Below, one piece after another: positions 16,112-25,527 of a stretch of 64,000 nucleotides of DNA. The stretch comes from Comamonas sp. GB3 AK4-5. GTDB taxonomy: Bacteria > Pseudomonadota > Gammaproteobacteria > Burkholderiales > Burkholderiaceae_C. Where the stretch lies: assembly GCF_041320665.1 (NCBI RefSeq), contig NZ_CP166730.1:372001-436000 (forward strand), read 5' to 3'. The notes beneath the pieces are model-generated. The model searched no databases. It was not told the origin of the DNA and saw only the letters and a program-made list of their open reading frames with translations. Position 1 is the first letter of the stretch; every line of letters starts with the position of its first letter. The position numbers were made by a program, and so were the translations under genes.

Positions 16112-16978
16112 ATGGCAGCAGGTAAGGAAATACGCGGCAAGATCAAATCGGTGGAAAACACCAAGAAGATCACCAAAGCCATGGAAATGGTGGCTGCATC
16201 CAAAATGCGCAAGGCGCAGGACCGGATGCTGGCTGCCCGTCCATACAGCGAAAAAATCCGCAACATTGCAGCCAACCTTGGTCAAGCCAACCCTGAGTAT
16301 GTGCATCCGTTCATGCAAGTGAACGATGCCAAGAAGGTCGGCGTCATCGTAGTGACGACCGACAAGGGTCTGTGCGGCGGCATGAACACCAACGTGTTGC
16401 GTGCCGTCACGACCAAGCTGCGTGAACTGCAAGATGCGGGTATTGCGACAGAAGCAGTGGCCATTGGCGGCAAGGGACTGGGTTTCCTGAACCGCATTGG
16501 TGCCAAGGTGGTTTCCCACGCTACAGGCCTGGGTGACACGCCGCATCTCGACAAGCTCATCGGGCCGGTCAAGGTGCTGCTGGACCAATATGCTGAAGGC
16601 AAGCTGAGCGCGGTGTACCTAGCGTACACCAAGTTCATCAACACCATGAAGCAAGAGTCGGTGGTGGAGCAACTGCTCCCCCTGTCGTCCGAAAAGATGC
16701 AAGCCGAGAAGACGGGTGCATCGTGGGAATACATCTACGAGCCTGACGCACAGAGCGTCATTGACGAGCTGCTGGTTCGCTATTTGGAATCCCTCGTGTA
16801 CCAGTCGGTGGCGGAAAACATGGCGTCCGAGCAATCGGCGCGCATGGTGGCCATGAAGGCCGCAACCGACAACGCCGGCAACGTCATCAGCGAGTTGAAG
16901 CTGGTCTACAACAAGACGCGTCAAGCAGCGATCACGACCGAGTTGTCGGAAATCGTGGCCGGCGCCGCCGCTGTGTAA
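16112..16978 (+). CDS. atpG: ATP synthase subunit gamma (F1)
   Basis: Gamma is the rotating central shaft. The start [20 protein letters not shown] and the C-terminal helix with [20 protein letters not shown] are diagnostic. The middle block [13 protein letters not shown] is also conserved. At 288 aa it matches the family. It lies between atpA (18 nt) and atpD (34 nt). Confidence 0.98.
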   Translation: MAAGKEIRGKIKSVENTKKITKAMEMVAASKMRKAQDRMLAARPYSEKIRNIAANLGQANPEYVHPFMQVNDAKKVGVIVVTTDKGLCGGMNTNVLRAVTTKLRELQDAGIATEAVAIGGKGLGFLNRIGAKVVSHATGLGDTPHLDKLIGPVKVLLDQYAEGKLSAVYLAYTKFINTMKQESVVEQLLPLSSEKMQAEKTGASWEYIYEPDAQSVIDELLVRYLESLVYQSVAENMASEQSARMVAMKAATDNAGNVISELKLVYNKTRQAAITTELSEIVAGAAAV

Positions 16979-16988
16979 ACGGCTTTAA

Positions 16989-18422
<1,434 letters not shown>

Positions 18423-18429
18423 ATATCGG

Positions 18430-18506
18430 CGCCCCGCTAGCGGTGTCTGTCGCTTCCCTCTGCACAGAGGGAGCGATTCCACCGCGCTGCGGGGCCGGCC
18501 TTGCTC
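18430..18506 (-). repeat. Dispersed repeat copy E (reverse orientation), inside the atp operon
   Basis: On the minus strand GAGCAAGG, then CCCCGCAGCGCGGTGG, then CTCCCTCTG with a matching CAGAGGGAAG arm, follows the order seen in copy C. The copy is more diverged than A, B and C. The hairpin CTTCCCTCTG/CAGAGGGAG is intact. Confidence 0.55.
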
Positions 18507-18569
18507 GGCGTTGCTGAGCGAGGCCATGCTGATTTCAGGTTCCTGTCTTAACCTTTTCTAGGAGCAAAG

Positions 18570-18986
18570 ATGAACACCATCCACGTTGATGTGGTCAGTG
18601 CCGAAGAGTCCATCTTCTCCGGTGAAGCGCGCTTTGTCGCCTTGCCCGGTGAAGCGGGCGAGCTGGGCATTTATCCCCGCCACACACCGCTGATCACCCG
18701 CATCAAGCCGGGTTCGGTGCGCATCGAAATGCCGGATGGCAGCGAAGAATTTGTCTTCGTGGCCGGCGGTATTTTGGAAGTGCAACCCAACTGCGTGACC
18801 GTGATGTCCGACACCGCCATCCGTGGCAAGGATCTGGACGACGAGAAGGCCCAGAAGGCCAAGCAGGCCGCTGAGGAAGCCCTGAAGAACGCCAAGAGCG
18901 AACTGGATCTGGCCAAGGCACAGTCCGAGCTGGCCGTCATGGCAGCCCAGATTGCAGCCCTGCGCAAGTTCCGTCAGAAGCGCTGA
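18570..18986 (+). CDS. atpC: ATP synthase subunit epsilon (F1)
   Basis: Epsilon sits on the rotor and inhibits ATP hydrolysis. The 138-aa protein has the N-terminal beta sandwich ([22 protein letters not shown], then [19 protein letters not shown]) and two C-terminal helices rich in Ala, Lys and Glu. It has its own AGGAGCAAAG ribosome binding site. A terminator follows 26 nt later and ends the operon. Confidence 0.97.
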   Translation: MNTIHVDVVSAEESIFSGEARFVALPGEAGELGIYPRHTPLITRIKPGSVRIEMPDGSEEFVFVAGGILEVQPNCVTVMSDTAIRGKDLDDEKAQKAKQAAEEALKNAKSELDLAKAQSELAVMAAQIAALRKFRQKR

Positions 18987-19310
18987 TCGCTTTCGATTTC
19001 TGCGCCTCCAAGAAAGCCACCGCGAGGTGGCTTTTTTTGTGGATGGCATGTGGGTGCATGGTGGGCTGAAGAAGGTGAAAAGACTTTTTCTACAGCGGTC
19101 GCAAATCGAGGCTGACGCCACTCTGAGCAAGGGTTTTGGCGGTGGCTATTGAAAAATTCTTTGCAGCCCAGCCTGTGCGCAACTATCTGCACAGCTGTCC
19201 ACAGGGAGGGCGCACCTGATGCCGTGCGCCATCGGCCGAGATTGCACAGAAAAATCCGCTATTTACGCAGATGCAGAAAGCAGTGGCAGCTCTCTTTTCA
19301 GGAGCGCGTG
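18987..19310. other. Gene-free stretch between atpC and the TPM-domain operon
   Basis: These 324 bp hold the atp terminator (19013-19038) and one GC-rich inverted repeat near 19208-19233 (GGCGCAC/GTGCGCC) without a T tract. I see no gene or clear promoter. Both flanking operons end here. Confidence 0.6.
19013..19038 (+). terminator. Terminator of the atp operon
   Basis: The stem AAAGCCACC/GGTGGCTTT with a GCGA loop (19013-19021/19026-19034) runs into a T tract to 19038. Confidence 0.92.
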
Positions 19311-19847
19311 TTACAGATCTTTGAAAATACGCCCCTGCACCACGGGCGCATTGGGCAGGTCGTCTTCCCTCGCGCCGGAGTCACTTCGGGGAAATCCTTG
19401 CACCAGCAAGCTGGACAGGCGCTCCAGCACTGCAGCCAAGCCATCGGCATAGGCATTGCGGCGAAAGTCCTGCTGCACGCCCTGCAACACGGCTTGCCAT
19501 TCGCTGGCCGAGACCCGCCGATGCAAAGCGCGGTCGGCCACGACTTCTATAGCGTGATCGGCCAGCAGCAGGTAGATCAATGCGCCGTTGTTGTCTTCCG
19601 TGTCCCAGACGCGCAATTTGCCAAACAGTGACAGTGCGCGCTCGCGTGCCGAGGCATCGCGCCAGATATAGCTCCATGGCAGGCCTGCTTCGATACAGAT
19701 GCGCAGCTGGCCTGTGTGGTGTTGCTCGCTGGCCGTGATCAGTGCTTCGAGCTGATCCAGGAGCAGGGGCGGAATACGCTGGCTCAAGTAAAGCTCGGCC
19801 CAGCGATGGCGAACAAGCCGCCCAATGCGAGAAAAGATACGCTGCAT
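19311..19847 (-). CDS. TPM-domain protein (short, without signal peptide)
   Basis: This 178-aa protein resembles the C-terminal gene of lemA-TPM operons. It has a TPM-like fold with the pattern ISASEQHHTGQLRICIEA (a TPM strand), RALSLFGKLRVWDTEDNNGALIYLLLADHAIEVVAD and a helical end. There is no signal peptide or membrane helix, unlike the two TPM genes upstream. TPM domains are named for TLP18.3/Psb32/MOLO-1, and the role of the bacterial members is unsettled. The start ATG follows the preceding stop after one base (TGAGATG). Confidence 0.82.
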   Translation of the reverse strand: MQRIFSRIGRLVRHRWAELYLSQRIPPLLLDQLEALITASEQHHTGQLRICIEAGLPWSYIWRDASARERALSLFGKLRVWDTEDNNGALIYLLLADHAIEVVADRALHRRVSASEWQAVLQGVQQDFRRNAYADGLAAVLERLSSLLVQGFPRSDSGAREDDLPNAPVVQGRIFKDL

Positions 19848-19848
19848 C

Positions 19849-20859
19849 TCACCAGTCTCCCGAGGCGCCGCCGCCACCAAAGTCGCCACCACCGCCGGAG
19901 CTGAAGCTGTCGCTGCTGCTGGAACTCCAGTCGCTGCTACTGGAGCTGCTACTCCAGCGGGAGCTACCGCTGTCACTGCTGCTGGAGTGCCAGCTGCTGG
20001 CGCTCTTGTTCCGGCCCTTGCCGCCTTTGCCCTTGCCTTTTCCCTGGGAGCGGCCGCGTGAGCCCGCATAACGTCCTGCATTGCTGCGGTTGGCGTTGCC
20101 CAGCAAGACAGACAGCATGGCGACCAGGCCGGTGGCCAAGGCCACGGGCGCACTGCCCGAAGTCAAATAGCCCATTGCGCCCATGCCGCCACCCAGGAGC
20201 AGCGACCCCAGGCCTTTGCCGAAAAGGGCGCGGCTCCAGGGAATGCCGAAAGCAAAGCCGATGAAGGAGAAAAAGATGAGCTGGAACCAGTTGGCCCGGG
20301 AGCCCTGCGGGCTGGCCGGCTCGGGTGCCGGTAGCTCCTCGCCGTGGATGCGCTGGGAGAGCCGCTCTACGGCGGCTTCCAGTCCTTTGGCGTAATCTCC
20401 CGTCCGAAAATGCGGCTTCATGGTGCCATCGATGATGCGGGCGGCCATGATGTCGGGGGTAGCGCCTTCCAGCCGGCGCGCGACTTCGATGCGCATGCGC
20501 CGGTCGTTCTTGGCCACCACGATGAGTACGCCGTCGCCCTGGTCTTTGCGCCCTATCTTCCAGCTTTGGGCCACGCGGTTGGCATAGGCCGCAATGTCCT
20601 CGGGCGCGGTGCTGGCCAGCATCAAGACCACCACCTGGGCGCCGGTGTCATCCTCCAGGGTCTTGAGCTGGGCTTCCAGGCCGGCGAGCTCCTGCGGGCT
20701 CAAGGTTGCAGACAGGTCCATGGCCCTTGCCTGCAGCGGGGGCACGGCTTGCAGGCCGGTCTGGGCGGCTGCCGCTGCACCCAGGCAGAGCAGCACCGAG
20801 GCCAGCAAGGCGCGCAGCCAGAGCCAGGGGGTGTACAGCGTGGGCGCGGTCCCTGGCAT
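19849..20859 (-). CDS. TPM-domain membrane protein with Ser/Gly-rich tail (second paralogue)
   Basis: A 336-aa protein with a signal peptide (LLASVLLCLGAAAAAQ), a periplasmic TPM domain (about residues 45-170, including TGAQVVVLMLAST and GVLIVVAKNDRRMRIEVARRLEG), two hydrophobic segments and a low-complexity tail rich in Ser and then Gly. The TPM domain is nearly identical to that of the preceding gene, so the two arose by tandem duplication. The start ATG shares one base with the upstream stop (TAATG). The function is not established; family members are annotated YgcG-like. Confidence 0.85.
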   Translation of the reverse strand: MPGTAPTLYTPWLWLRALLASVLLCLGAAAAAQTGLQAVPPLQARAMDLSATLSPQELAGLEAQLKTLEDDTGAQVVVLMLASTAPEDIAAYANRVAQSWKIGRKDQGDGVLIVVAKNDRRMRIEVARRLEGATPDIMAARIIDGTMKPHFRTGDYAKGLEAAVERLSQRIHGEELPAPEPASPQGSRANWFQLIFFSFIGFAFGIPWSRALFGKGLGSLLLGGGMGAMGYLTSGSAPVALATGLVAMLSVLLGNANRSNAGRYAGSRGRSQGKGKGKGGKGRNKSASSWHSSSSDSGSSRWSSSSSSSDWSSSSSDSFSSGGGGDFGGGGASGDW

Positions 20860-21725
20860 TACCACCCCCCCGAGGCACCGCCGCCGCCAAAGCGGCCGCC
20901 GCCACCGGATTTGAAGCCGCCGCCACCGCCCCGGCCACCTCCTCCGCCACCCCGGCCGCCGGACAGCAGCAGGCCCAGCAGTTTGAAAAAGCCCAGCAAG
21001 GTGAACAGCATGGCCACCACGCCGGCGCCAAGGGCAATTTCCCAGCTGCGCTCAAGCACAAAGACGGCAATGCCGGTGCCCGCGCCCATGAGCATGGAGC
21101 CCTTGAAGCGACCCAGCAGCTTGCGGGCCAAAGGAGCGCCCAGCAGCCAGGACAGTGCGACGAACATCAGGCCGGAATCCGACTCCGGGGCTTTCTGGGC
21201 TGCGCTGGGTGGCGGTAGTTTTTCGCCGCGAATCAGCATCGAGAGCTGTTGTATGGCGGCGCCCAGGCCGCCGGCATAGTCCCCGGCCTGAAAGCGCGGC
21301 TGCATGGCACTGTCGATGATGCGCGCGGCCATGATGTCGGGCACAGCGCCCTCCAGAGTGCGGGCGACTTCGAGGCGCATGCGCCGGTCGTTCTTGGCCA
21401 CTACGATGAGCAGGCCATCGCCCACATCTTTGCGGCCTATCTTCCAGCTTTGGGCCACACGGTTGGCGTAGGCCGCAATGTCTTCGGGCGCGGTGCTGGC
21501 CAGCATCAAGACCACCACCTGGGCGCCGGTTTCATCTTCCAGGGTCTTGAGCTGGGCCTCCAGGCCAGCGAGCTCCTGGGCGCTCAGCGTGGCCGACAGG
21601 TCCATGGCCCTGGCTTTGAGTGCGGGCACGGGCTGCAGCTGCTGGGCTTGCAGGCTTTGCCATGGCAGCAGCAGTGCTGCAAAAACCAGTGCAGCCCAAG
21701 CACGCAGCATCAGCGTCACAGGCAT
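20859..21725 (-). CDS. TPM-domain membrane protein with Gly-rich tail (first paralogue)
   Basis: A 288-aa protein with a signal peptide (MLRAWAALVFAALLLPWQSLQAQ), a TPM domain (about residues 35-165), hydrophobic segments (GTGIAVFVLERSWEIALGAGVVAMLFTLLGFFKLLGLLL region) and a Gly-rich end. It shares long identical stretches with the next gene, such as TGAQVVVLMLASTAPEDIAA and VAQSWKIGRKD. The start at 21725 is chosen because the signal peptide begins there, 7 nt after the lemA stop. Co-transcription with lemA is expected. Confidence 0.87.
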   Translation of the reverse strand: MPVTLMLRAWAALVFAALLLPWQSLQAQQLQPVPALKARAMDLSATLSAQELAGLEAQLKTLEDETGAQVVVLMLASTAPEDIAAYANRVAQSWKIGRKDVGDGLLIVVAKNDRRMRLEVARTLEGAVPDIMAARIIDSAMQPRFQAGDYAGGLGAAIQQLSMLIRGEKLPPPSAAQKAPESDSGLMFVALSWLLGAPLARKLLGRFKGSMLMGAGTGIAVFVLERSWEIALGAGVVAMLFTLLGFFKLLGLLLSGGRGGGGGGRGGGGGFKSGGGGRFGGGGASGGW

Positions 21726-21732
21726 GTTGGCC

Positions 21733-22326
21733 TTATTTTTTGTCGCTGGAGAAGTCCACCGACGGTGGGCGCGAGATCTCGGCCTCGTTTTGCACGCTGA
21801 AGTTGGGCTTGGCCTTGTAGCCAAATACCATGCCCGTCAGATTGCTGGGGAAGCTGCGGGCCAGCACGTTGTAGTTCTGCACGCTCTGGATGTATTGGTT
21901 GCGGGCCACGGTGATGCGGTTTTCTGTGCCCTCCAGCGTCACGCGCAGGTCGCGGAAGGCCTGGTTGGCCTGCAACTGGGGGTAGCGCTCGGACACCACC
22001 ATCAGGCGCGACAGGGCGCTGGAGAGCTCACCCTGGGCCTGCTGGAATTGGTTGAAAGCCTCGGGGTTGTTGATGAGCTCGGGCGTGGCCTGGATGGAGG
22101 TGGCTTTGGAGCGGGCCTCTATGACCTTGGTCAGCGTGTCCTGCTCGAAATTGGCCTCTCCCTTGACGGAGGCCACGATGTTGGGCACCAGGTCTGCACG
22201 GCGCTGATACTGGTTGAGCACTTCACTCCAGGCGGACTTGGTTTGTTCGTCCAGGCGCTGGAAATCGTTGTATCCACAGCCGCTCAGGCTCAGGGTCAGG
22301 GCGAACAGGGCAATCAGACGTTTCAT
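21733..22326 (-). CDS. lemA: LemA family lipoprotein
   Basis: LemA proteins have a helical-bundle domain on the outer face of the inner membrane; the exact function is unknown. The 197-aa product has a lipoprotein signal with lipobox LSGC, then the family block YNDFQRLDEQTKSAWSEVLN, NQYQRRADLVPNIVASVKG and, near the end, ARSFPSNLTGMVFGYKAKP. The ATG at 22326 starts the signal peptide. It is the first gene of the lemA-TPM-TPM-TPM operon, an arrangement seen in many proteobacteria. Confidence 0.93.
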   Translation of the reverse strand: MKRLIALFALTLSLSGCGYNDFQRLDEQTKSAWSEVLNQYQRRADLVPNIVASVKGEANFEQDTLTKVIEARSKATSIQATPELINNPEAFNQFQQAQGELSSALSRLMVVSERYPQLQANQAFRDLRVTLEGTENRITVARNQYIQSVQNYNVLARSFPSNLTGMVFGYKAKPNFSVQNEAEISRPPSVDFSSDKK

Positions 22327-22715
22327 GGGTGTCTCGGATCGTTGCAGGATGGGCAGATTGTGCCGCAGAGCAGGCTGGCGAAGGGGCCGCAGGACTTGTG
22401 GCCGTCTTCGCAACACATGGCCGCTCCATGCAGGCAGAGGGGCGAAAATGGAGCAGGGCCACACTATCATTCAGACTGTGTTCATGGTCTTGGGCCGCCG
22501 CGCTGCCAGGCCATGGCTTGTGGCGATTGGGCTGGAGTCCAAGCCCGGGCTCCAGAGCCTTCCCAGATGGTTTCGGCATGAAAGATGCTGGCAAGCAGCC
22601 GGCGATTGCTGCGGTTGTGACCCCAGCATAGCGGATCATGGCCACAGGCTAGGCACGGACCAGTCCACGCTGGGTGCGCAACTGGCGCAAACCTGAGAGA
22701 AAGAAGCGTTCCGCT
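22327..22715. other. Divergent gene-free stretch, lemA to hypothetical gene
   Basis: These 389 bp must carry the promoters of lemA (leftward) and of the 22716 gene (rightward). I cannot name a convincing -35/-10 pair. Several open frames cross the region, but none has a ribosome binding site or protein-like composition. Confidence 0.5.
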
Positions 22716-23261
22716 ATGGATGACATCGTGAAGCAGGCCATGTTGAAATGGCCGAATGTGGCGGATTGCTATGGCTGGCTAGGCTTGGACGCACGTGGGC
22801 GCTGGTTTCTGCGCGACATCACGACACAGACCTGCGGGATGTTTCCGCACAGCAAGGGCTCGTTGCTGCAGCACGAGAAGCTGCAGGGCTTCATCGGCCG
22901 CAATTACGAGGTGGACGCTCGCGGGTGCTGGTTCTTCCAGAACGGGCCGCAGCGCGTGTATGTGGAGTTGGAAGACACCCCTCTGGTCTGGCGGCTGGAC
23001 CAGGATGGCACGGTGCGTGCCCACACGGGTGTGGTCGCCATGCCTGAGCATTGCCTGGTGGATGAGCGCGGCCATGTGTACCTGGTCGCGGAAGCAGTGC
23101 TGGGCCTGGTGCATACCCAGGATGTGATGCGCATGGCGGCAGCCATCGAAAGTGGTCGCTGGACGCCGCAAGCGGTGGCGAGTGCCGAGCTGGAGGCGCA
23201 ATACCATTTTGTGCGCAGCCCCCAGCAGCTGGAGATGCAGGCCTCTGCGGCCGCGGCCTAA
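22716..23261 (+). CDS. Conserved hypothetical protein (DUF2946-like)
   Basis: A 181-aa cytoplasmic-looking protein. From memory it resembles Burkholderiales proteins labelled DUF2946 that begin MDDIVK.A..KWPNV..CYGWL and contain CWFFQNGPQRVYVELE; both are visible here. No catalytic motif is evident. The DUF label is recalled, not searched. The ATG at 22716 is chosen because the conserved sequence starts there. It has no operon partner and ends at a bidirectional terminator. Confidence 0.75.
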   Translation: MDDIVKQAMLKWPNVADCYGWLGLDARGRWFLRDITTQTCGMFPHSKGSLLQHEKLQGFIGRNYEVDARGCWFFQNGPQRVYVELEDTPLVWRLDQDGTVRAHTGVVAMPEHCLVDERGHVYLVAEAVLGLVHTQDVMRMAAAIESGRWTPQAVASAELEAQYHFVRSPQQLEMQASAAAA

Positions 23262-23322
23262 TCTAGGGTTTGATAGCGTCCGGCGCTTGCCCAGCCTGCG
23301 TAAGCGGCCTGTTTGAGCATAA

Positions 23323-23348
23323 AAAAGGATCGCCGTGGCGATCCTTTT
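23323..23348. terminator. Bidirectional terminator, 22716 gene and cytochrome c gene
   Basis: The stem AAAAGGATCGC/GCGATCCTTTT with a 4-nt loop lies between two converging genes. The A tract on the left and the T tract on the right serve both directions. Confidence 0.88.
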
Positions 23349-23367
23349 GGCGCTGGAGTGGCAAGCC

Positions 23368-23892
23368 TTATTTGGCTTCGCCCTCGGCTGCGGCGGCTGG
23401 TGGCTGGGGCTCATCGAACTTGCCACCGGCTGCATTGGCCATGAAGGCCACGCCACGGGAGATTTCGAGGTCGTTGAATTCGCCACCACCTTGGGCGCCC
23501 ATCAGGCCCTTGCCTTTGAGTGCCGACTGCACCAGGGCCTCGAAGCCCTGACCCAGACGCGGGCCCCAGGCTGCGGCGTCGCCAAACTTGGGCGCGCCAG
23601 ACATGCCGGTGGCATGGCAGGCCGCGCACTGGCCCTTGTAGACCTCTTCGCCACCGCGCAAAGGACGGTTGGCGTCGCGGATTTCCACGGAGCCGATCTT
23701 CTGCAGGCGCTGTGCCTGGGCGCGGTCATTGTTGCCGGCGCCCGGACCGGTCTTGTTGGAGGAGTTCACGAATTGCACCAGGCCGATGATGACGAACACC
23801 GGAATGACAAACGAGAACAAGACCGCGATCAACAGTTGCTTGGGATTCTTGACCGGGCCCGTATGGGCTTCTTCGTGGGGAGTGGCGCTCAT
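23368..23892 (-). CDS. Membrane-anchored c-type cytochrome (c5-like)
   Basis: A 174-aa mono-haem cytochrome facing the periplasm. The N terminus is cytoplasmic and charged, one membrane helix follows (LLIAVLFSFVIPVFVIIGLVQFV, about residues 20-42), and the haem motif CAACH lies in GQCAACHATGMSGAPKFGD. The axial methionine is probably in KGKGLMGAQGG. The C-terminal end is Ala/Pro/Glu-rich. This layout fits short cytochromes that carry electrons to terminal oxidases; its partner is not in this window. Confidence 0.9.
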   Translation of the reverse strand: MSATPHEEAHTGPVKNPKQLLIAVLFSFVIPVFVIIGLVQFVNSSNKTGPGAGNNDRAQAQRLQKIGSVEIRDANRPLRGGEEVYKGQCAACHATGMSGAPKFGDAAAWGPRLGQGFEALVQSALKGKGLMGAQGGGEFNDLEISRGVAFMANAAGGKFDEPQPPAAAAEGEAK

Positions 23893-24034
23893 GAAGACCT
23901 CAATAGTTATGGGGGCTTAAAGGTAACGGCGGATTATATCCAGCCCCTTGTTTCAAGCCACTGGGCAACGCCATGGCTTGACGCCACTGGCGCACATGCC
24001 ATGAGCTGGATCAAGCAATGGCATGCCAGGCCAG

Positions 24035-24069
24035 AAAACAACAAGGCCCCGGGAGGGGCCAGGGCCTTG
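24035..24069 (-). terminator. Terminator of the RND efflux operon
   Basis: CAAGGCCC (24042-24049) pairs with GGGCCTTG (24062-24069). On the minus strand the stem is followed by TTGTTTT. Confidence 0.65.
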
Positions 24070-24102
24070 TGTGGGGGCAGCAGCAGGGAAGCTGCTGTGT
24101 GC

Positions 24103-25527
24103 TCAGGGGGCCGTGGTGGCTGCCGAGCGCTCAGGAGCGGGTTCGGTCCAACCGCCGCCCAGTGCCTTGTACAGGGCCACCTGGTTTTGCAGCTGGGTCA
24201 GGCGCACCTGCACCACCGATTGCTCCAGCGTGAACAGCGAACGCTGTGCATCCAGCAGGTCTAGATAACTGGCCACACCGTTGTCATAGCGCAGCGTGGA
24301 CAGCTTCAGGCGTGCCGTTTCGGCCGTGAGTTGGGCCTCCTGGGCCTGCAGCTGCTCGACCAGGGTCTGGCGGCTGACCAGTGCATCCGAGACTTCGCGG
24401 AAGGCCGTCTGTATGGCTTTCTCGTACTGCGCTGCGGCGATTTGCTTGCCGGCCTTGGCCACATCCAGATTGGCCTGGTTACGGCCGGCCGTGAAGATGG
24501 GCAGGTACAGCGAGGGCGCAATGCTGAAGGTCTTGGAGCCCGACTTGAACAGGTCCGACAGCTCGGTGTTGGCGTAGCCCGCGGAAGCTGTCAGCGACAC
24601 GCTGGGGAAGAACATGGCACGGGCCGCACCAATATTGGCATTGGCCGCGATCATGGTCTGTTCAGCCTGACGGATGTCCGGGCGGCGCAGCAGCAGATCG
24701 GAAGGCAGACCGGCAGGCACATCGGCCAGGGCCGGCTGATCTGCGAGCTTTTTGCCTTGCAAGCTGGTGACCAGCTCGGGTGGCAAGGTCTGGCCCACCA
24801 GCAGCGTCAGCGCGTTGATGTCCAGATCACGCTGGCGCGTTTGCTGGGCCAAGGTGGCGCGGGCACTTTCGACCAGCGAGCGAGCCTGCTGGTAGTCCAG
24901 CTCGGACGCGGTGCCGGCATCGAAACGCAGCTTGGCCAGACGCACGGATTCTTCGCGCGTTTGCAGCGTGCGCTGCGAAATGGCGCGCAGTTCCTCGTCG
25001 GCCTGCAGGCCCAGCCAGGAGCTGGCCACACTGGCCACCAGGCTGATCTGCGTGGCCTTGCGGCCCTCTTCGGTGGCCAGGTACTGGGCCAGGGCTTGCT
25101 GCTTGAGGCTGCTGATGCGGCCCCAGAAGTCAATCTCCCAGCTGGGCATGGACAGGCCCACCGAATAGGCGTTGGTGTAGCCCGAACCCAGGGTGCTGGG
25201 TCCGCGCGATCCGTTGGCGGCGACACCCAGGTCGGGGAACTGGGCGGCGCGCTGGATCTGGTAGAGCGCGCGGGCCTGCTCGATGTTGAGCACAGCCACA
25301 CGCAGATCGCGGTTGTTGTCCAGGGCTTGCTGGATCACTTGCTGCAGGCGTGCATCCGTGAAGAAGTTCTGCCAGGGCACATCGGCCGCAGCCTGGCCTT
25401 GGGCCGCATCCGCCACGGCATAGTGGTCAACCACGGGCGCAGCGGGCTTGTCCAAAGCCGGGATGAAGGAGCAGCCCGAGGCCATCAAGGCGCTGGCCAG
25501 CAGGGTGGGAAGCAATCGCTTATGCAT
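24103..25527 (-). CDS. RND efflux outer membrane lipoprotein (NodT/OprM type)
   Basis: This forms the TolC-like exit duct of the tripartite pump. The 474-aa precursor has a lipobox ASGC near residue 19. Two repeats of the outer membrane efflux domain follow, with characteristic segments such as WQNFFTDARLQQVIQQALDNN, SWEIDFWGRISSLKQQAL and PDIRQAEQTMIAANANIGAA. The ATG overlaps the end of the RND gene by 8 nt, so the two are coupled. It is the last gene of the operon. Confidence 0.95.
   Translation of the reverse strand: MHKRLLPTLLASALMASGCSFIPALDKPAAPVVDHYAVADAAQGQAAADVPWQNFFTDARLQQVIQQALDNNRDLRVAVLNIEQARALYQIQRAAQFPDLGVAANGSRGPSTLGSGYTNAYSVGLSMPSWEIDFWGRISSLKQQALAQYLATEEGRKATQISLVASVASSWLGLQADEELRAISQRTLQTREESVRLAKLRFDAGTASELDYQQARSLVESARATLAQQTRQRDLDINALTLLVGQTLPPELVTSLQGKKLADQPALADVPAGLPSDLLLRRPDIRQAEQTMIAANANIGAARAMFFPSVSLTASAGYANTELSDLFKSGSKTFSIAPSLYLPIFTAGRNQANLDVAKAGKQIAAAQYEKAIQTAFREVSDALVSRQTLVEQLQAQEAQLTAETARLKLSTLRYDNGVASYLDLLDAQRSLFTLEQSVVQVRLTQLQNQVALYKALGGGWTEPAPERSAATTAP

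Noticed and set aside
19208..19233. GC-rich inverted repeat as terminator of the lemA-TPM operon
   Set aside because: No T tract follows on the minus strand, and it lies about 80 bp beyond the last stop. Kept only as a remark.
22329..22631. 100-codon open frame in the lemA upstream region
   Set aside because: It has no ribosome binding site, biased composition and overlapping alternatives in other frames. It looks like GC-rich non-coding DNA.
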